64,000 nucleotides of DNA. Origin: a bacterium (lineage in GTDB: Bacteria > Myxococcota > UBA727 > JAUIJE01). A program made the translations under genes and the position numbers. Location of the stretch: positions 124,001 through 188,000 of the forward strand of contig JAUIJE010000001.1 of the NCBI GenBank assembly GCA_030431455.1, written 5' to 3'. Position 1 is the stretch's first letter. The number at the start of each line of letters is the position of its first letter. The notes beneath the pieces are model-generated. The model was not told the origin of the DNA. It worked only from the letters and a program-made list of their open reading frames with translations, and ran no database searches. This document shows, in pieces, positions 51,429 to 61,474 of the stretch.

Positions 51429-54400
51429 TCAATCCGCCACCTTCAGCACGAAGCTGTCGCTGATGCTGTCGAGTTCTGGCGCGTACATGCCGTAGGCGTG
51501 GGTGGGCATGGCGTGGAACGTCCCCGGGATCTGGGCGTAGAGCCGGTAGCTCAACTTGAGCGTGCCCCGGTCCAGCCGGCGCAGGAAGAACACGGTCTGC
51601 TCGTCCCGCAGCTCCATGTTCGCCACCGCCTCCCCGTAGGTGTGCCCGCTGCGCAGGGCGACCGTCTCCAACCCGGCTGGTTTGGGGTCCTCGATGGCGA
51701 GGAACGTGTAGTCGTTCTTCGAGGTGACAAACAGCTCCACCAACACCAAGTCGCCGCTCGTCACCAGGTCGCCGTCGGCGAGGGGCACCTTGCGGTAGGC
51801 CACCTCCCGGGCCACCCGCCGCTGGCCGCGGTCGCCGGTGGTCTGGTGTTCGCGGTCTTGGCGGATGAGCTTGCTGTACTTGCGTTCGACCTTGATCTCG
51901 AGGCCGGTGCCCTCGATTTTGTCCTCGGTGGAGAAGTACGACAGGAAGGTGTTGAAGTAGACCGCGCCGCTGCCTTTGCGCCGGAAGGTGATGGTGTGCT
52001 GTCCGGTGGGCACATCTTGGCCCTCGAGCCTGACCTCGCCGTCGAAGGTGAGCAAGTTTGTCTTGTCGATGTGCACCGTCTTGAGCACCTTGCCGTCGAG
52101 GAGCACCTCGAGGTCATAGTCCACCCGCCGTTCTTGGCTGACCTGCATGTGGTTGGCCATCGCGGCCACGATCTGCGCGGTGTCCCGGGTCGAGTGCCAA
52201 TAGGTCGCGTGGGCCCGGTGGGCGAGCAGCCACTTCACCACCCGGGGGGCGTCGTCGCTGCCCTTGCGCATGGTGTCCAGGGTGCGCAGGTAAAGGGCAT
52301 TGGTCTCGGTGTCCCGGTTGTACCAATACCACCAGCCCGCGTTTTCGCCTTCGAGCCAGGTGGTTTGGTTCTCGTCGTCCCGCTTCCTGAACTGCTCGAC
52401 GTTCTCGAGCAGAACGTCTGCCTTCTTCGTGTCCTGGCGCAGGTGGAACGCAAGGGCGGCGTAGAGCTTGCCCGACCGGCTGAGCTTGGCCCGGCGGTCC
52501 CAGAGATAGCCCAGGAGTTGGTCGTTCTGTTCGCCCAGCCGGGCCATCACGTAGGCGGCGAACGCGTCCTCGTCGCTGACCCACTCGTGTTCGTCGTAGC
52601 GCCACAGCGACTGCTGCACGAGGTTGCGCAGGGCGTTTTGGCCTCGGCCGATCAGGTGGCCGGGCATGGCCAAGTCCGCTTCCCGGGCGTCGAGCAGGCC
52701 GTTGAGGACGTGCGCGGTGGTGTAGCGGCTCGAGCCGTCCCGGCCCCACCAGCCCCAGCCCCCGTCGCGGTTTTGCATGCCGGCGAGGCGCCGCAGCCCG
52801 GTGGCCACGATGTCGTCGAGGACCGCGGTGGAGAACACCGGTGAGCGCTGAAATCGCTTGTAGCGCCGAGCGGCCTCGACCTCGTCTTGCTTGGCCCCTT
52901 TGGACAACGAGCCGGGGTTGAGGTTGGCCATGTCCTGGGCGAGCTCCTCGAGGCTCTTGCCCCCCGCTTGTTGCAGGGCCCGGCGGGTGAGCACCGCGGG
53001 CACAAACCGCGACAGGGTCTGTTCGGTGCAGCCGTACGGATAGTCGAGCAAATAGGGCAAAGCGTCGAGCATGGCCCCGGCGAGAGTGGGTGAATAGCGA
53101 ATGGACAGCCAGCTCCGGTCGCTGCGGCGCTCCGCGGGCACATCGATGACGAGGCGGGCTTCGCCGGAGGCGTCGTCCGCGCGCAGCGAGCCGACCCCCG
53201 CGACCTGCTTTTGGGCCCCGTACAGCAGCACCGGCACGGTGAGTTCTTTGGCATCGCCCATGCCTTTGCCCTGGGCCTCGAACAGCACCGGGGCCAGGCC
53301 CTCGCCGGTCACGTCGACCCAGAGCTCGACCTTTTGTTCGCCGTGGGCCTTGACCTTCACCGTCCCGGACAGCTTCCCCTCCGGCCGGAGCAGGGCTTTT
53401 TGCAGGGTCCAGCTCGTTTTGACAGTTTGGTCTTTGTCGGAGTGATTGTGGATGATCGCGGTGAGCAGCACCCGGTCCTTCTCGCGGAAAAAGCGCGGGG
53501 TCTCGACCCGCACCAGCAGCGGCTGGGTGGTCTTGCGCTCCAGGCGGCCCTCGCCGATGCGGGTCTGTCCGTCGAAGCCCACCGCGCGCACCGACCAGGT
53601 GGTGAGGTTGTCGGGCAGGTCGATGGTCACGGTGGCGGTGCCGCTTTTTCCCGTCTTCACCGACGAGACAAAGCCCGCGGTGCCGCGGAAGTCGCGCCGC
53701 ACCCGCGGCTTCTCGGCCGGGGCCGCAGCCTCGCCGCCGCCGGGGGGCGGCGGGGGGGCCGCCGGGGCCTTGTTGGCGGCCTGGCGCCTGGGGGCAGGCT
53801 TGGCCGCCGGGGCCGCCTCGCTCTCCTCCATGGGGGCGGCATCCGCGGCCACCGCGCCGAGGGCCGAGGACTTGGACTCCGCGCGGCGGGACCGCTTTTC
53901 TTTTTTGCCGCCGCCGCCGAAGCCGGCCCCGTCTTTTTCCAGGTCGTCGTCGCCCGCGCTGTCGCGCCGGCCCTCGGCGAGCTCGGCCGTGCCCTTGACC
54001 CCGCCCTCGTTGCCGTAGCGCCAGTTGCCTTCCATTTGGAAATAGCCCTGCAGCCGGTGGAACAGCGCCCAGGTCGCGCTTTGCGCGGGGTTGGCGATGG
54101 TGCCGTGCACGGGGAGGTCGCGGTTGAGGTTGCTTTCGCTCTGTACGTTGTGGGTGCGTTTTTGGGCCCAGAAGTGCGCGCGCACGTCGCCCAGCAGCTC
54201 GGGTTGGATGTACAGCACGCTCTTGTCGAACATGGTGAGCGCGACCTCCGCGGGCACCGGTCGTCCGTTCGCGTCGGTGGTCTTGATCGTGAGCTTGGCC
54301 TTCTTGCCCGGGCGGTACTCGGCCGCGTCGGCGGTGACGGTGACGTTCAGTTCGCTGTTCTGCGGGGGCACCAGGACCTCGCGCGCCTCTTGGTAGAGCA

Positions 54401-57400
54401 CCCCGCCGGTGACGAGGGTGGCCTCGACGAACAGGTTCGGCACCGCCGCCTCGTCGACGGGAATGTCCACCACCGTGGTCTTGCCCGGCAGCCGCAGCAC
54501 CCGGTAGTCGACGAGCAGGCCTTGATCAACCTTGGTCGCGAGCAGCACCGCGGCGTTCTCCTGTTCGCTTTGGATCAAGAGCTTGGCGGTGTCGCCGGGT
54601 TTGTACGTGCGCTGGTCGAGCCACAGCTCGAGTCCGGCCATGCGCTGCTTCTTCCCGCGAAACTTCGGCCCCACCACCCAGGTGATGGTGCTCGCGCGCA
54701 CCTCTTGGCCCCGGTCGTCTTGGCCCACAAACGACACCCGGTACTGTCCGGTGGTCTTGCTGCGGTAGCTCACCCGGGCGAAGCCGTCCGCGTCGGTGGT
54801 GACGTCGAGCGTGTCGACCACGGTCTCGCTCACCCGGCCATCCGGCGCCCGCTCCAACGTCGCGAACTCGACCCGGCCCACCTTCTGCGCGGGGCTGCCG
54901 TCGGCGTTGCGGGTCTGGACCCGGACGTCGACCTGCTCACCGCGTGACGACCAGGGGCGCACCACCTGCACCGCGGCCAGATACCCCGTGCGGGTGAGGG
55001 CGATGCTGCCTTCGCCCTTGATGATGCGGCGCGAGAGGTCGCGCACCTCGGCCTTGATCACCAGCCGGTGGTCGCGCTTGCCGAGGTCCGCCTTCAGCGA
55101 AGCGGTGTCGACCTCGACCAGGAGCTGGCCTTTGTCGTCGAGCCGGCCTTTGCCCTCCTTGAGCAGCTCTTGGGCCGGCTTGGGGGGCGGGCCCCACCAC
55201 GGGTACCACACCACCGGGGCGGGCCCGTACACGTCCCACCACGTCAGCCAATGGTAATGGTGAAAACACCCGCCGTAGCCCCGGCCGTACAACCAATCCC
55301 ACGGCCCCGGGAACGACAGATCCATGGTGTGGTCCTCGCGCATCACCTTGTAGGTCACCTCCGCGTCGGTGACCGGCCCGCCGAACAGATACTCGGCCTC
55401 GATCTTCGCCTCGACCTTTTCGCCCAGCCGGGCGCTGTCCCCTGATTTGACCGTGACGGTGTACTCCGGGGCCTTGTACTCCTCGACGCGGAAGGCCGCG
55501 CCCGCGGTGTTCGCGCCCGAGCCGTCGACGCTGACCTGGATGCTGTACAGCCCGAGGGGGGCGTCGCCGGCCAGGGTCAACGAGCCGCTGCCCGCGCCGA
55601 AGGCAGACGCGTCGACGGTGGTGTCGAGCACTTGTTTGCCTTCGGGGTCGCGCGCGATCAGCCGCAGTCGTTTGACGTCGGTGGCCGGGCGGTAGCTGCC
55701 GTCCACCGCGAGCCGGGCCCAGGCGGTGAGGTCGACTTTGTCGCCGGGGCGGTACACCGGCCGGTCGGTGAGCACGGCCGCGGTGTAGCGACGCCCTTGC
55801 ACCTGGGTGGGGTGATAGCCGTACCACCAGTAGTTGAGCCCGGCGTAGGCGACCTTGTCGCCGAGGGTGACGGTGGTGAGCGCCTGGTGTTGCAAGCCGG
55901 GGGCGGAGGCGAGGCCGTCCTTGTCGGTGGTGGCGCGGTGCACCTTGTGGTGCAGGGTGCTCGTGCGGTTTTTGTATTCTTGCCAGTACTCGAACAGCTT
56001 GACCTTGGCCCCCTTGACCGGCGCGCCGGTCTTGGCGTCGACGACCCAGTGAATGGGGCCTTGGGCGGTGTTCTTTTTCACCAGGGCGTACGGCACCAGC
56101 GAGATGATGCCGCGGCGGTGCACGGTGGACTCGCCCACCTCGTCGACCTCGAGCACGTAGGTCCCGGGCTTTTGCACCGGCAAGCGCACCATGGTCTTGA
56201 CCGCGCGGTGGTCGGGGGTGGCCGGCAATGAGACTTGATGGGTGCCGACCACTTCGGACGCGAGCCGCGCGATGCTGCCGTCGTAGTCGGACACGAGGTT
56301 CCAGCCGAGCTGGTCGGGCCGCGCGTGGCGGTTCATGCGGTTGGGGTTGCCGCTTTTGTACGCGGCCTCGAAGGCCTGTACCGCCTTTTTCTCGTCGACG
56401 CGCCGGATGCGCACGGTGACGCTCTCGATGTTGCGGTGGGTCACCTCGAGCGACGGTTGTTCGCCCGCGGCGCGCACCCCGGTGGGCAAGAACGCAAAGT
56501 CCGGGGCGCGGATGGACCGCGCCTCGCTCTCCGCCGAGCCCTTGAACCTGCCGCTGGGGTACGCCTTGGCGTAGGTGTCGTACGCCTCGAGGGCGGCGCC
56601 GTATTGGGCCCGGCCTTGGTAGAAGCGCCCGAGCAAAAAGAGCGCCTCTTGGCCGGCGGCGGACTTGGGCGCGTCCCGGTGGGCTTGGGCGAGCAGCTTG
56701 GGCGCGGCCTCGTCGTCGGGGACTTCGTAGACCCGCAGGCTGGTGCCCACCAACCCGAAGGCTTCGTTCTCGCGCAGCTCGTGGTTGGAGTGGTTTTCGA
56801 TTTGTTCTTTGTAGGGATAGCTGCCCCCATACCAGTACCATTGGAGGTTCTGAATGCGGGCCGCCCCATCGCGGGCTTGGAACAACAACGCCTGCAGCAG
56901 CCAGCTCTCGCCGGTGAAGGTCTTTTCGGGGGTGGCGTCTTTGGCGCGCATCTCCTGGAGGAGGAATTTGATCTTCCCGGTGTCGGTCAGGTCGGGGTCG
57001 TAGGCGGCGGGGAGCGGGTCAAACACCACTTCGCCCGACGGGGACACCTCCAGCCCCTGCGGGCGCGGTTGGTTTTGCCGGTGGCCGCGACCGCCGAGCT
57101 CGTCCTCGCCCTCTTCGTCCTCCAGGCCGTCGCTGACCTCATCGCCCCAGGCGTACCAGTGGTTGGTCCAGGTGCTGTCGTAGGGGGTGAACTTCGCGAT
57201 CGCGGTGATCAGGTCCACCCGCACCGCCATGCGCTCGGCGGGGGGGATGTCCGTGGCGTCGGCGACGAGGGTGCGGGCCCGCTCGAGGAAATAGATCGCG
57301 TGGGTGCGATCGGTGCGGTGGCTTTGCACCCACTTGCCCTGACCCGATTTGCCCCGGTGAAAGGTGCCGCCCCGCTCCATGCCCCAGTGCGGGACCGCGA

Positions 57401-57878
57401 GGTACAGATTGCCGAGCACGCGGTACAGCCGCGCCTGGTTGGCGGGCGCCTTCGTGGAGAACGCCACCGCGCCAAAAAAGCGCAGCCCCTCGTCGTACTC
57501 CTGCATGCGGAACCAGTTCTGGCTCGCGCGTTCGGTGGCGTGCAGCGCGCGGGGATCTTGTCGGTGGTGGAACGCAAACCGGGCGTACAGCTCGGCCGCG
57601 TCCTTGTGGTTCTGCTTTTCTTCGGCCTCTTCGGCGTCCTTGTACAGGCTGTCCGCGGGGCCGGTCTCGAGGCTGGTCCGGTATTTCTCGACGAGGGCGG
57701 TCAGGGCCTCTTGGTCTTCGATCACCGGCGGGGGGGCGACGTCCGAGTACAAGCCCCCCTGCGGGGGCGGGGTGGGATCGACGTGGTCGGGCCGCTCGGT
57801 GGCGCGGGGGCAGGCGGCGAGCCCGGCCAACAGCAGCGCGGTGAGCAGCGGTCGGGCGGACGTGGACAATCGATGCAT
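51429..57878 (-). CDS. bacterial alpha-2-macroglobulin family lipoprotein with thioester motif
   Basis: The 2149-residue protein has a lipobox LAAC (Cys23), a TPR-like helical N-terminal region (about 45-330), a string of MG-type beta domains including MG1/MG2-like GRRYTAAVLTDRPVYRPGDKV, a bait-like low-complexity segment (about 1310-1390, Ala/Pro/Lys rich), and the thioester domain with PYGCTEQT (Cys1617, Glu1619, Gln1620) forming the reactive Cys-Gln bond. The C-terminal receptor-binding-like domain ends near 2149. Such proteins trap attacking proteases in the periplasm or at the surface. The usual partner, penicillin-binding protein 1C, is absent. ATG at 57878 with GGGAGGT upstream. Confidence 0.93.
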   Translation of the reverse strand: MHRLSTSARPLLTALLLAGLAACPRATERPDHVDPTPPPQGGLYSDVAPPPVIEDQEALTALVEKYRTSLETGPADSLYKDAEEAEEKQNHKDAAELYARFAFHHRQDPRALHATERASQNWFRMQEYDEGLRFFGAVAFSTKAPANQARLYRVLGNLYLAVPHWGMERGGTFHRGKSGQGKWVQSHRTDRTHAIYFLERARTLVADATDIPPAERMAVRVDLITAIAKFTPYDSTWTNHWYAWGDEVSDGLEDEEGEDELGGRGHRQNQPRPQGLEVSPSGEVVFDPLPAAYDPDLTDTGKIKFLLQEMRAKDATPEKTFTGESWLLQALLFQARDGAARIQNLQWYWYGGSYPYKEQIENHSNHELRENEAFGLVGTSLRVYEVPDDEAAPKLLAQAHRDAPKSAAGQEALFLLGRFYQGRAQYGAALEAYDTYAKAYPSGRFKGSAESEARSIRAPDFAFLPTGVRAAGEQPSLEVTHRNIESVTVRIRRVDEKKAVQAFEAAYKSGNPNRMNRHARPDQLGWNLVSDYDGSIARLASEVVGTHQVSLPATPDHRAVKTMVRLPVQKPGTYVLEVDEVGESTVHRRGIISLVPYALVKKNTAQGPIHWVVDAKTGAPVKGAKVKLFEYWQEYKNRTSTLHHKVHRATTDKDGLASAPGLQHQALTTVTLGDKVAYAGLNYWWYGYHPTQVQGRRYTAAVLTDRPVYRPGDKVDLTAWARLAVDGSYRPATDVKRLRLIARDPEGKQVLDTTVDASAFGAGSGSLTLAGDAPLGLYSIQVSVDGSGANTAGAAFRVEEYKAPEYTVTVKSGDSARLGEKVEAKIEAEYLFGGPVTDAEVTYKVMREDHTMDLSFPGPWDWLYGRGYGGCFHHYHWLTWWDVYGPAPVVWYPWWGPPPKPAQELLKEGKGRLDDKGQLLVEVDTASLKADLGKRDHRLVIKAEVRDLSRRIIKGEGSIALTRTGYLAAVQVVRPWSSRGEQVDVRVQTRNADGSPAQKVGRVEFATLERAPDGRVSETVVDTLDVTTDADGFARVSYRSKTTGQYRVSFVGQDDRGQEVRASTITWVVGPKFRGKKQRMAGLELWLDQRTYKPGDTAKLLIQSEQENAAVLLATKVDQGLLVDYRVLRLPGKTTVVDIPVDEAAVPNLFVEATLVTGGVLYQEAREVLVPPQNSELNVTVTADAAEYRPGKKAKLTIKTTDANGRPVPAEVALTMFDKSVLYIQPELLGDVRAHFWAQKRTHNVQSESNLNRDLPVHGTIANPAQSATWALFHRLQGYFQMEGNWRYGNEGGVKGTAELAEGRRDSAGDDDLEKDGAGFGGGGKKEKRSRRAESKSSALGAVAADAAPMEESEAAPAAKPAPRRQAANKAPAAPPPPPGGGEAAAPAEKPRVRRDFRGTAGFVSSVKTGKSGTATVTIDLPDNLTTWSVRAVGFDGQTRIGEGRLERKTTQPLLVRVETPRFFREKDRVLLTAIIHNHSDKDQTVKTSWTLQKALLRPEGKLSGTVKVKAHGEQKVELWVDVTGEGLAPVLFEAQGKGMGDAKELTVPVLLYGAQKQVAGVGSLRADDASGEARLVIDVPAERRSDRSWLSIRYSPTLAGAMLDALPYLLDYPYGCTEQTLSRFVPAVLTRRALQQAGGKSLEELAQDMANLNPGSLSKGAKQDEVEAARRYKRFQRSPVFSTAVLDDIVATGLRRLAGMQNRDGGWGWWGRDGSSRYTTAHVLNGLLDAREADLAMPGHLIGRGQNALRNLVQQSLWRYDEHEWVSDEDAFAAYVMARLGEQNDQLLGYLWDRRAKLSRSGKLYAALAFHLRQDTKKADVLLENVEQFRKRDDENQTTWLEGENAGWWYWYNRDTETNALYLRTLDTMRKGSDDAPRVVKWLLAHRAHATYWHSTRDTAQIVAAMANHMQVSQERRVDYDLEVLLDGKVLKTVHIDKTNLLTFDGEVRLEGQDVPTGQHTITFRRKGSGAVYFNTFLSYFSTEDKIEGTGLEIKVERKYSKLIRQDREHQTTGDRGQRRVAREVAYRKVPLADGDLVTSGDLVLVELFVTSKNDYTFLAIEDPKPAGLETVALRSGHTYGEAVANMELRDEQTVFFLRRLDRGTLKLSYRLYAQIPGTFHAMPTHAYGMYAPELDSISDSFVLKVAD

Positions 57879-57966
57879 GGACACCTCCCGCGCGGTGCAA
57901 ACGCAGCCGCGGCCCATTCGATCTATCGCGAATCCGGTCCGCGTGGGGGCTGTCTGGGCGCGGGGG

Positions 57967-58410
57967 TCAGCCGAGGACGTCACCCTCGGACAGCGCGATG
58001 GCCCGTGCCCAGAAATGGGCGCGCCGGTCGTCCGGGCCGAGATCGGGCAGGTGCCGGTCGGCAAACGGGGAGCGCGGGGCCCCCTCCCGCCCCGCGGCCG
58101 GGCGGCCGGCCTCGGACAGCTGGAACGTGAGGATGTGGTCGCCCACGTACACCGGCTCATCGGCCTGCAGCACCTGCGGGCTGTTGATGCGCTTGCCGCG
58201 CACGTAGGTGCCGTTGCTCGACTTGAGGTCGACGACGATGAGCTTTCGGTCGCGTCGCACCACCCGCGCGTGGCGCTTGGACAGGCCCGCGGACGCGAGC
58301 ACAATGTCATTGTTGGCGGCGCGGCCGATGGTGACCTCGGCCTGGTCGAAGCGGAGGGTGCGGCGTCGCTGGTGCTTGTCGGTCACGGTGACCGAGATGC
58401 CCGCGTTCAC
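57967..58410 (-). CDS. FHA-domain protein
   Basis: The 147-residue protein is an FHA domain with all core motifs: TIGRAANNDIVL (Gly-Arg), SKRHARV (Ser-x2-His) and KSSNGTYVRGKRI (Ser-Asn-Gly). FHA domains bind phosphothreonine peptides. A C-terminal tail of about 45 residues follows, without known motif. No signal peptide, so cytoplasmic. GTG start overlaps the stop of the TPR-like gene (GTGA), implying co-translation; the macroglobulin gene follows 88 bp later. No Ser/Thr kinase is in the window. Confidence 0.92.
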   Translation of the reverse strand: MNAGISVTVTDKHQRRRTLRFDQAEVTIGRAANNDIVLASAGLSKRHARVVRRDRKLIVVDLKSSNGTYVRGKRINSPQVLQADEPVYVGDHILTFQLSEAGRPAAGREGAPRSPFADRHLPDLGPDDRRAHFWARAIALSEGDVLG

Positions 58411-59222
58411 TTGTTGGCCACCGCGGCGAGTCCCTTTTCGGCTTCTTTTTTGAGCCGCCAGCAGAAGTCGAGCTCAGATTTGAGACCGCACTTTTGGTCC
58501 TTGGCCCGGGTCCAATGTGTCTTGGCCGTGGCCCAGTCCTCGTCGACGTAGGCCCGCAGACCCCGGTAGTACTGGTTGCGCACCGATTGGGGGGCGAGCT
58601 TGACCGCCTTTTCGTAGTGAGAGAGCGATTCGTCGTCGTCGCTCAGGGGCCAGGGGGCGACGAGGTAAAAGCCCCCGAGGTAGATGTGGCCCACGCCGCC
58701 GTCGGCCTTTTCGTTGAGTTTGATCAGGGTGTTGGCGTTCTCTTTGTAGGTCGTGGCGGTGCCGCTGGTCACCGCCTTGATGAGGCCAAAGCTCGCCGAG
58801 TGGTACATGAACGCTTCGGCGTATTGGAGTTGGAACTCGATGTCGCCCTTGCGCTTGGCTTTGAGCTTTTCGAGCAAGTCGAGCGACCGTTTGCCGTGGT
58901 CGGCCCACAGCTTTTTGTTCTTGTCGGTCTCGATGGTCTTGCCCTCGATGGTGATGATGTTGCCGTAGGTCTTGGTGCGCATCACCGAGTTGAGGGCGGT
59001 GGCGAGCTTGAACATCAAATCTTCGTCACCGGGCTTTTTCTCGAGGGCGGCGCCGTACAGTTCGACCGCGCGCTGGTAGTTCTTCAGGCCCCGTTGTTTG
59101 ACCAATGCATCTGCTTCGGCCACCGGGTCCGCGGCAGACGCGGGGGCGGGGGCGGGGTCTTGGGCGTGCCCGGTCGCGGCGACACACAGGCAAAACAAGG
59201 ACAACAACAATGACGTGCGCAT
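58407..59222 (-). CDS. exported TPR-like/TatT-family protein
   Basis: The 271-residue protein has a signal peptide (MRTSLLLSLFCLCVAATGHA) and helical repeats. The segments YQRAVELYGAALEKKPGDEDLMFKLATALNSV and GGFYLVAPWPLSDDDESLSHYEKAVKLAP, together with FGLIKAVTSGTATTYKE, resemble the TRAP-transporter T-component (TatT) helical-repeat family. It should act in the periplasm as a binding or scaffold protein. ATG at 59222. It is coupled to the FHA gene. No TRAP permease genes are present. Confidence 0.75.
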   Translation of the reverse strand: MRTSLLLSLFCLCVAATGHAQDPAPAPASAADPVAEADALVKQRGLKNYQRAVELYGAALEKKPGDEDLMFKLATALNSVMRTKTYGNIITIEGKTIETDKNKKLWADHGKRSLDLLEKLKAKRKGDIEFQLQYAEAFMYHSASFGLIKAVTSGTATTYKENANTLIKLNEKADGGVGHIYLGGFYLVAPWPLSDDDESLSHYEKAVKLAPQSVRNQYYRGLRAYVDEDWATAKTHWTRAKDQKCGLKSELDFCWRLKKEAEKGLAAVANK

Positions 59223-59272
59223 CGGGACCTCCCAGGCTCGGACGGCGCCGGGCCGTCGATGTTCAAGACGGG

Positions 59273-60190
59273 TCAAAAGGCCATCGCCCACGCCGGGGCC
59301 GGCTGCCCCCGCGACGCCCCGGCGGCTCTGTCGATCCGTCGACGAGGCGGGGGCGGGTGATTGGGCTCGAGCACACCAGGGAACTGAAACGAGCCGTCGT
59401 CATCCTCGTACTTTGGCTCCGCGGTGTACTGGTAGACCACCGCGCCCACGGTCTGGGCGATGACCTCGGCCACGAGCCCGAGCCCGACGGCCACCCCCAC
59501 GATGGACAGGAGGCCGAGGCCGTAGGCGGCGTAGAAGGCGGCGAGGGCCCCGAATACGGTGTTGGGGTCGGGGTTGGGGTTGTTGGTCAGCGCGTACAGC
59601 GCGCCGAACGCCCCGGCGCCGACGAGGGCGATCACCACCACCGCCATCACCCCGACGACCACCCCGATGACGGCCCCGCACCCGAGGCTGGTGAGCGCGG
59701 AGGCGAGGGCCGGCCACAGGATCACCCCCCGGCCGTCGCTCAGGGTGTCGCCGACGACGGTGACCACGGTGCCGGTGGCGGCATACCGCAGGGCGAACAC
59801 CAACCAGATGGCCACCACATTGACCCCGGGGATGAAGCTCAGCACCGACTGCAACATGCCGAGGGGAATGCTCAAAAGCAGCGAGGAGCCGACCCCGGCC
59901 GCCACCTGGGCCGCGAGGGTGCTGTAGTCGATCACAAACTGCCCATCGCCGTCGGCGGGCCCCTCCTCGGGCGGCACGTCGGCCCGGGGCGCGGGGGCCT
60001 CCGCCGCGGGGGCGTCGGCCGGGGGCGGTGCGGGATCGTCCGCCGGCGGGGCGCGGTCTGCGGGGTCTTCGGACATCGGGGGGGGCGGATCGAATGTGTC
60101 TGCGTCGGGCGCGACGTCGGGGGCCACCTCCTGGGCCGCCGCGGTCCAGGGGACCGCCAGCGCCAACACCAGGAGCAACCCGCGCATCAT
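59273..60190 (-). CDS. uncharacterised membrane protein with Pro/Asp-rich exported N-terminus
   Basis: The 305-residue product has a signal peptide (MMRGLLLVLALAVPWTAAA), then an Asp/Pro/Ala-rich acidic segment (about 20-85), then four or five hydrophobic helices rich in Gly, Ala and Val (about 93-250), and a hydrophilic tail with PPPPRRR. No known domain. The position downstream of the RND/LolA/outer-membrane genes on the same strand, with 25 bp between stop and start, suggests a role in the same envelope system. Confidence 0.68.
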   Translation of the reverse strand: MMRGLLLVLALAVPWTAAAQEVAPDVAPDADTFDPPPPMSEDPADRAPPADDPAPPPADAPAAEAPAPRADVPPEEGPADGDGQFVIDYSTLAAQVAAGVGSSLLLSIPLGMLQSVLSFIPGVNVVAIWLVFALRYAATGTVVTVVGDTLSDGRGVILWPALASALTSLGCGAVIGVVVGVMAVVVIALVGAGAFGALYALTNNPNPDPNTVFGALAAFYAAYGLGLLSIVGVAVGLGLVAEVIAQTVGAVVYQYTAEPKYEDDDGSFQFPGVLEPNHPPPPRRRIDRAAGASRGQPAPAWAMAF

Positions 60191-60215
60191 TCCGCGAGGC
60201 TACCAGGAATCGGGC

Positions 60216-61442
60216 TCAGAAGTAGTAGGCGATGCTGGCCTGTCCGTACGTGTCGCGGGCGAGCCACCACTCGATGGCTTTGTGGCTGGCCGCGAACACG
60301 TGGATGTCGCCGAGCACCTTCCAGTTGTCGGACAGGCGACGCTCGGCGGAGAGGCGCAGCACGCCAGAGTACTTGCCGAGGTCGGTGACGGTGGAGAGGT
60401 CGACCAGGCCGCCGCCGGTGAAGGTGGTGCCCGCGTCGTCGTTGAGGGCGAGGCGCACGCCACCGAAGAGGTCATTTTGGGTGATGGTCTTCGGGGTCTT
60501 GAGCGGGCGGTGATCGAACGTGTACTCGCCGAGGAACGTCACGTCGCACGGGAGGGTGAACGGCTCGAACCAGGTGTATTCGACCCCCGCCCCCACCGCG
60601 AACGAGGGGATGAGCCGCTTGCCATAAAGACGGCCCACCGCCTCGGCTTTGAACAGCAAGTCCCCGAGGGCGAGGCTGACGTCGGTGCCGACCTGTTGCA
60701 TCAGGTCGTAGGCGGCGACGACCTCGGGTGAGGTCAGTTGGGCCACGAAGCGCGGGTCGCGGGAATGACCCGAAAACGCGGTGACCCCGACGTTGAGGTA
60801 GGGGCCGGCGTAGGTGCCGCGCAAGGCGAAGGACGGATGCCATTGGCCAAGGGGCGATTCGAACTGCGGGGTGTCGTCGATGGCGGTGGGCGGGCGCAGA
60901 CGACCAGCGCTGCCGGGGAAGGTGCGCGGGCGGGAGACAGGAAGGTATTCGGCCTCGATGGAGAAGCTGCGCCCGACGAGGAAATCGGAGGAGAGCGTGT
61001 ATTTGATTTTGGTGTAGGGCTGGCCGAGCTTTTGTTTTTGGTCGACGTCTTCGACGAAGTCGAGCTGGTTGACGACGTCGTTGAGGCGTGAGCCCTCGAG
61101 CACGCCCCAGTGAAACAGCCCCACGCCCCCCGCGAGCTCGAGCCCGCCGAGGGTGAGCACGTAATCGGCTTGGCGCAGATCGAGGTGGGTGCGCGCTTGG
61201 TCAACGCTGTCGAACCGCACGAACGGTCGCGCGGTCACCGTGTGCATGCCGTCTTCGGATTGGTAGGCGACCTCGGGTTCGGCCTTGGCCGCGACCCCTG
61301 CGCCGAACTTTTGGCCCACGTGCGCGGGGGGCAACACATAGGTGCGCCCGTCGAGCTGAACCGGCCCCCGGACGCTCACCGACGAGCATCCGCCCGCCCA
61401 GAGGGCGAGAAGACACATACCGGTGAGCGCCGAGAACCGCAT
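60216..61442 (-). CDS. predicted outer-membrane protein associated with an RND/LolA-like operon
   Basis: The 408-residue protein has a signal peptide with a lipobox-like AGGC (Cys19). It alternates short beta strands (for example IKYTLSSDFLVGRSFSIEAEYLPVS, FGGVRLALNDDAGTTF) and ends in aromatic SIAYYF, which fits an outer-membrane beta-barrel or beta-rich lipoprotein. No family is recognised by eye. It lies 32 bp downstream of the LolA-like gene in the same direction. Together with the RND exporter and LolA-like protein it could complete an envelope export route. ATG at 61442. Confidence 0.7.
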   Translation of the reverse strand: MRFSALTGMCLLALWAGGCSSVSVRGPVQLDGRTYVLPPAHVGQKFGAGVAAKAEPEVAYQSEDGMHTVTARPFVRFDSVDQARTHLDLRQADYVLTLGGLELAGGVGLFHWGVLEGSRLNDVVNQLDFVEDVDQKQKLGQPYTKIKYTLSSDFLVGRSFSIEAEYLPVSRPRTFPGSAGRLRPPTAIDDTPQFESPLGQWHPSFALRGTYAGPYLNVGVTAFSGHSRDPRFVAQLTSPEVVAAYDLMQQVGTDVSLALGDLLFKAEAVGRLYGKRLIPSFAVGAGVEYTWFEPFTLPCDVTFLGEYTFDHRPLKTPKTITQNDLFGGVRLALNDDAGTTFTGGGLVDLSTVTDLGKYSGVLRLSAERRLSDNWKVLGDIHVFAASHKAIEWWLARDTYGQASIAYYF

Positions 61443-61474
61443 GGGAAGACCGTCAAATGGGGGCGAAACTGTGC

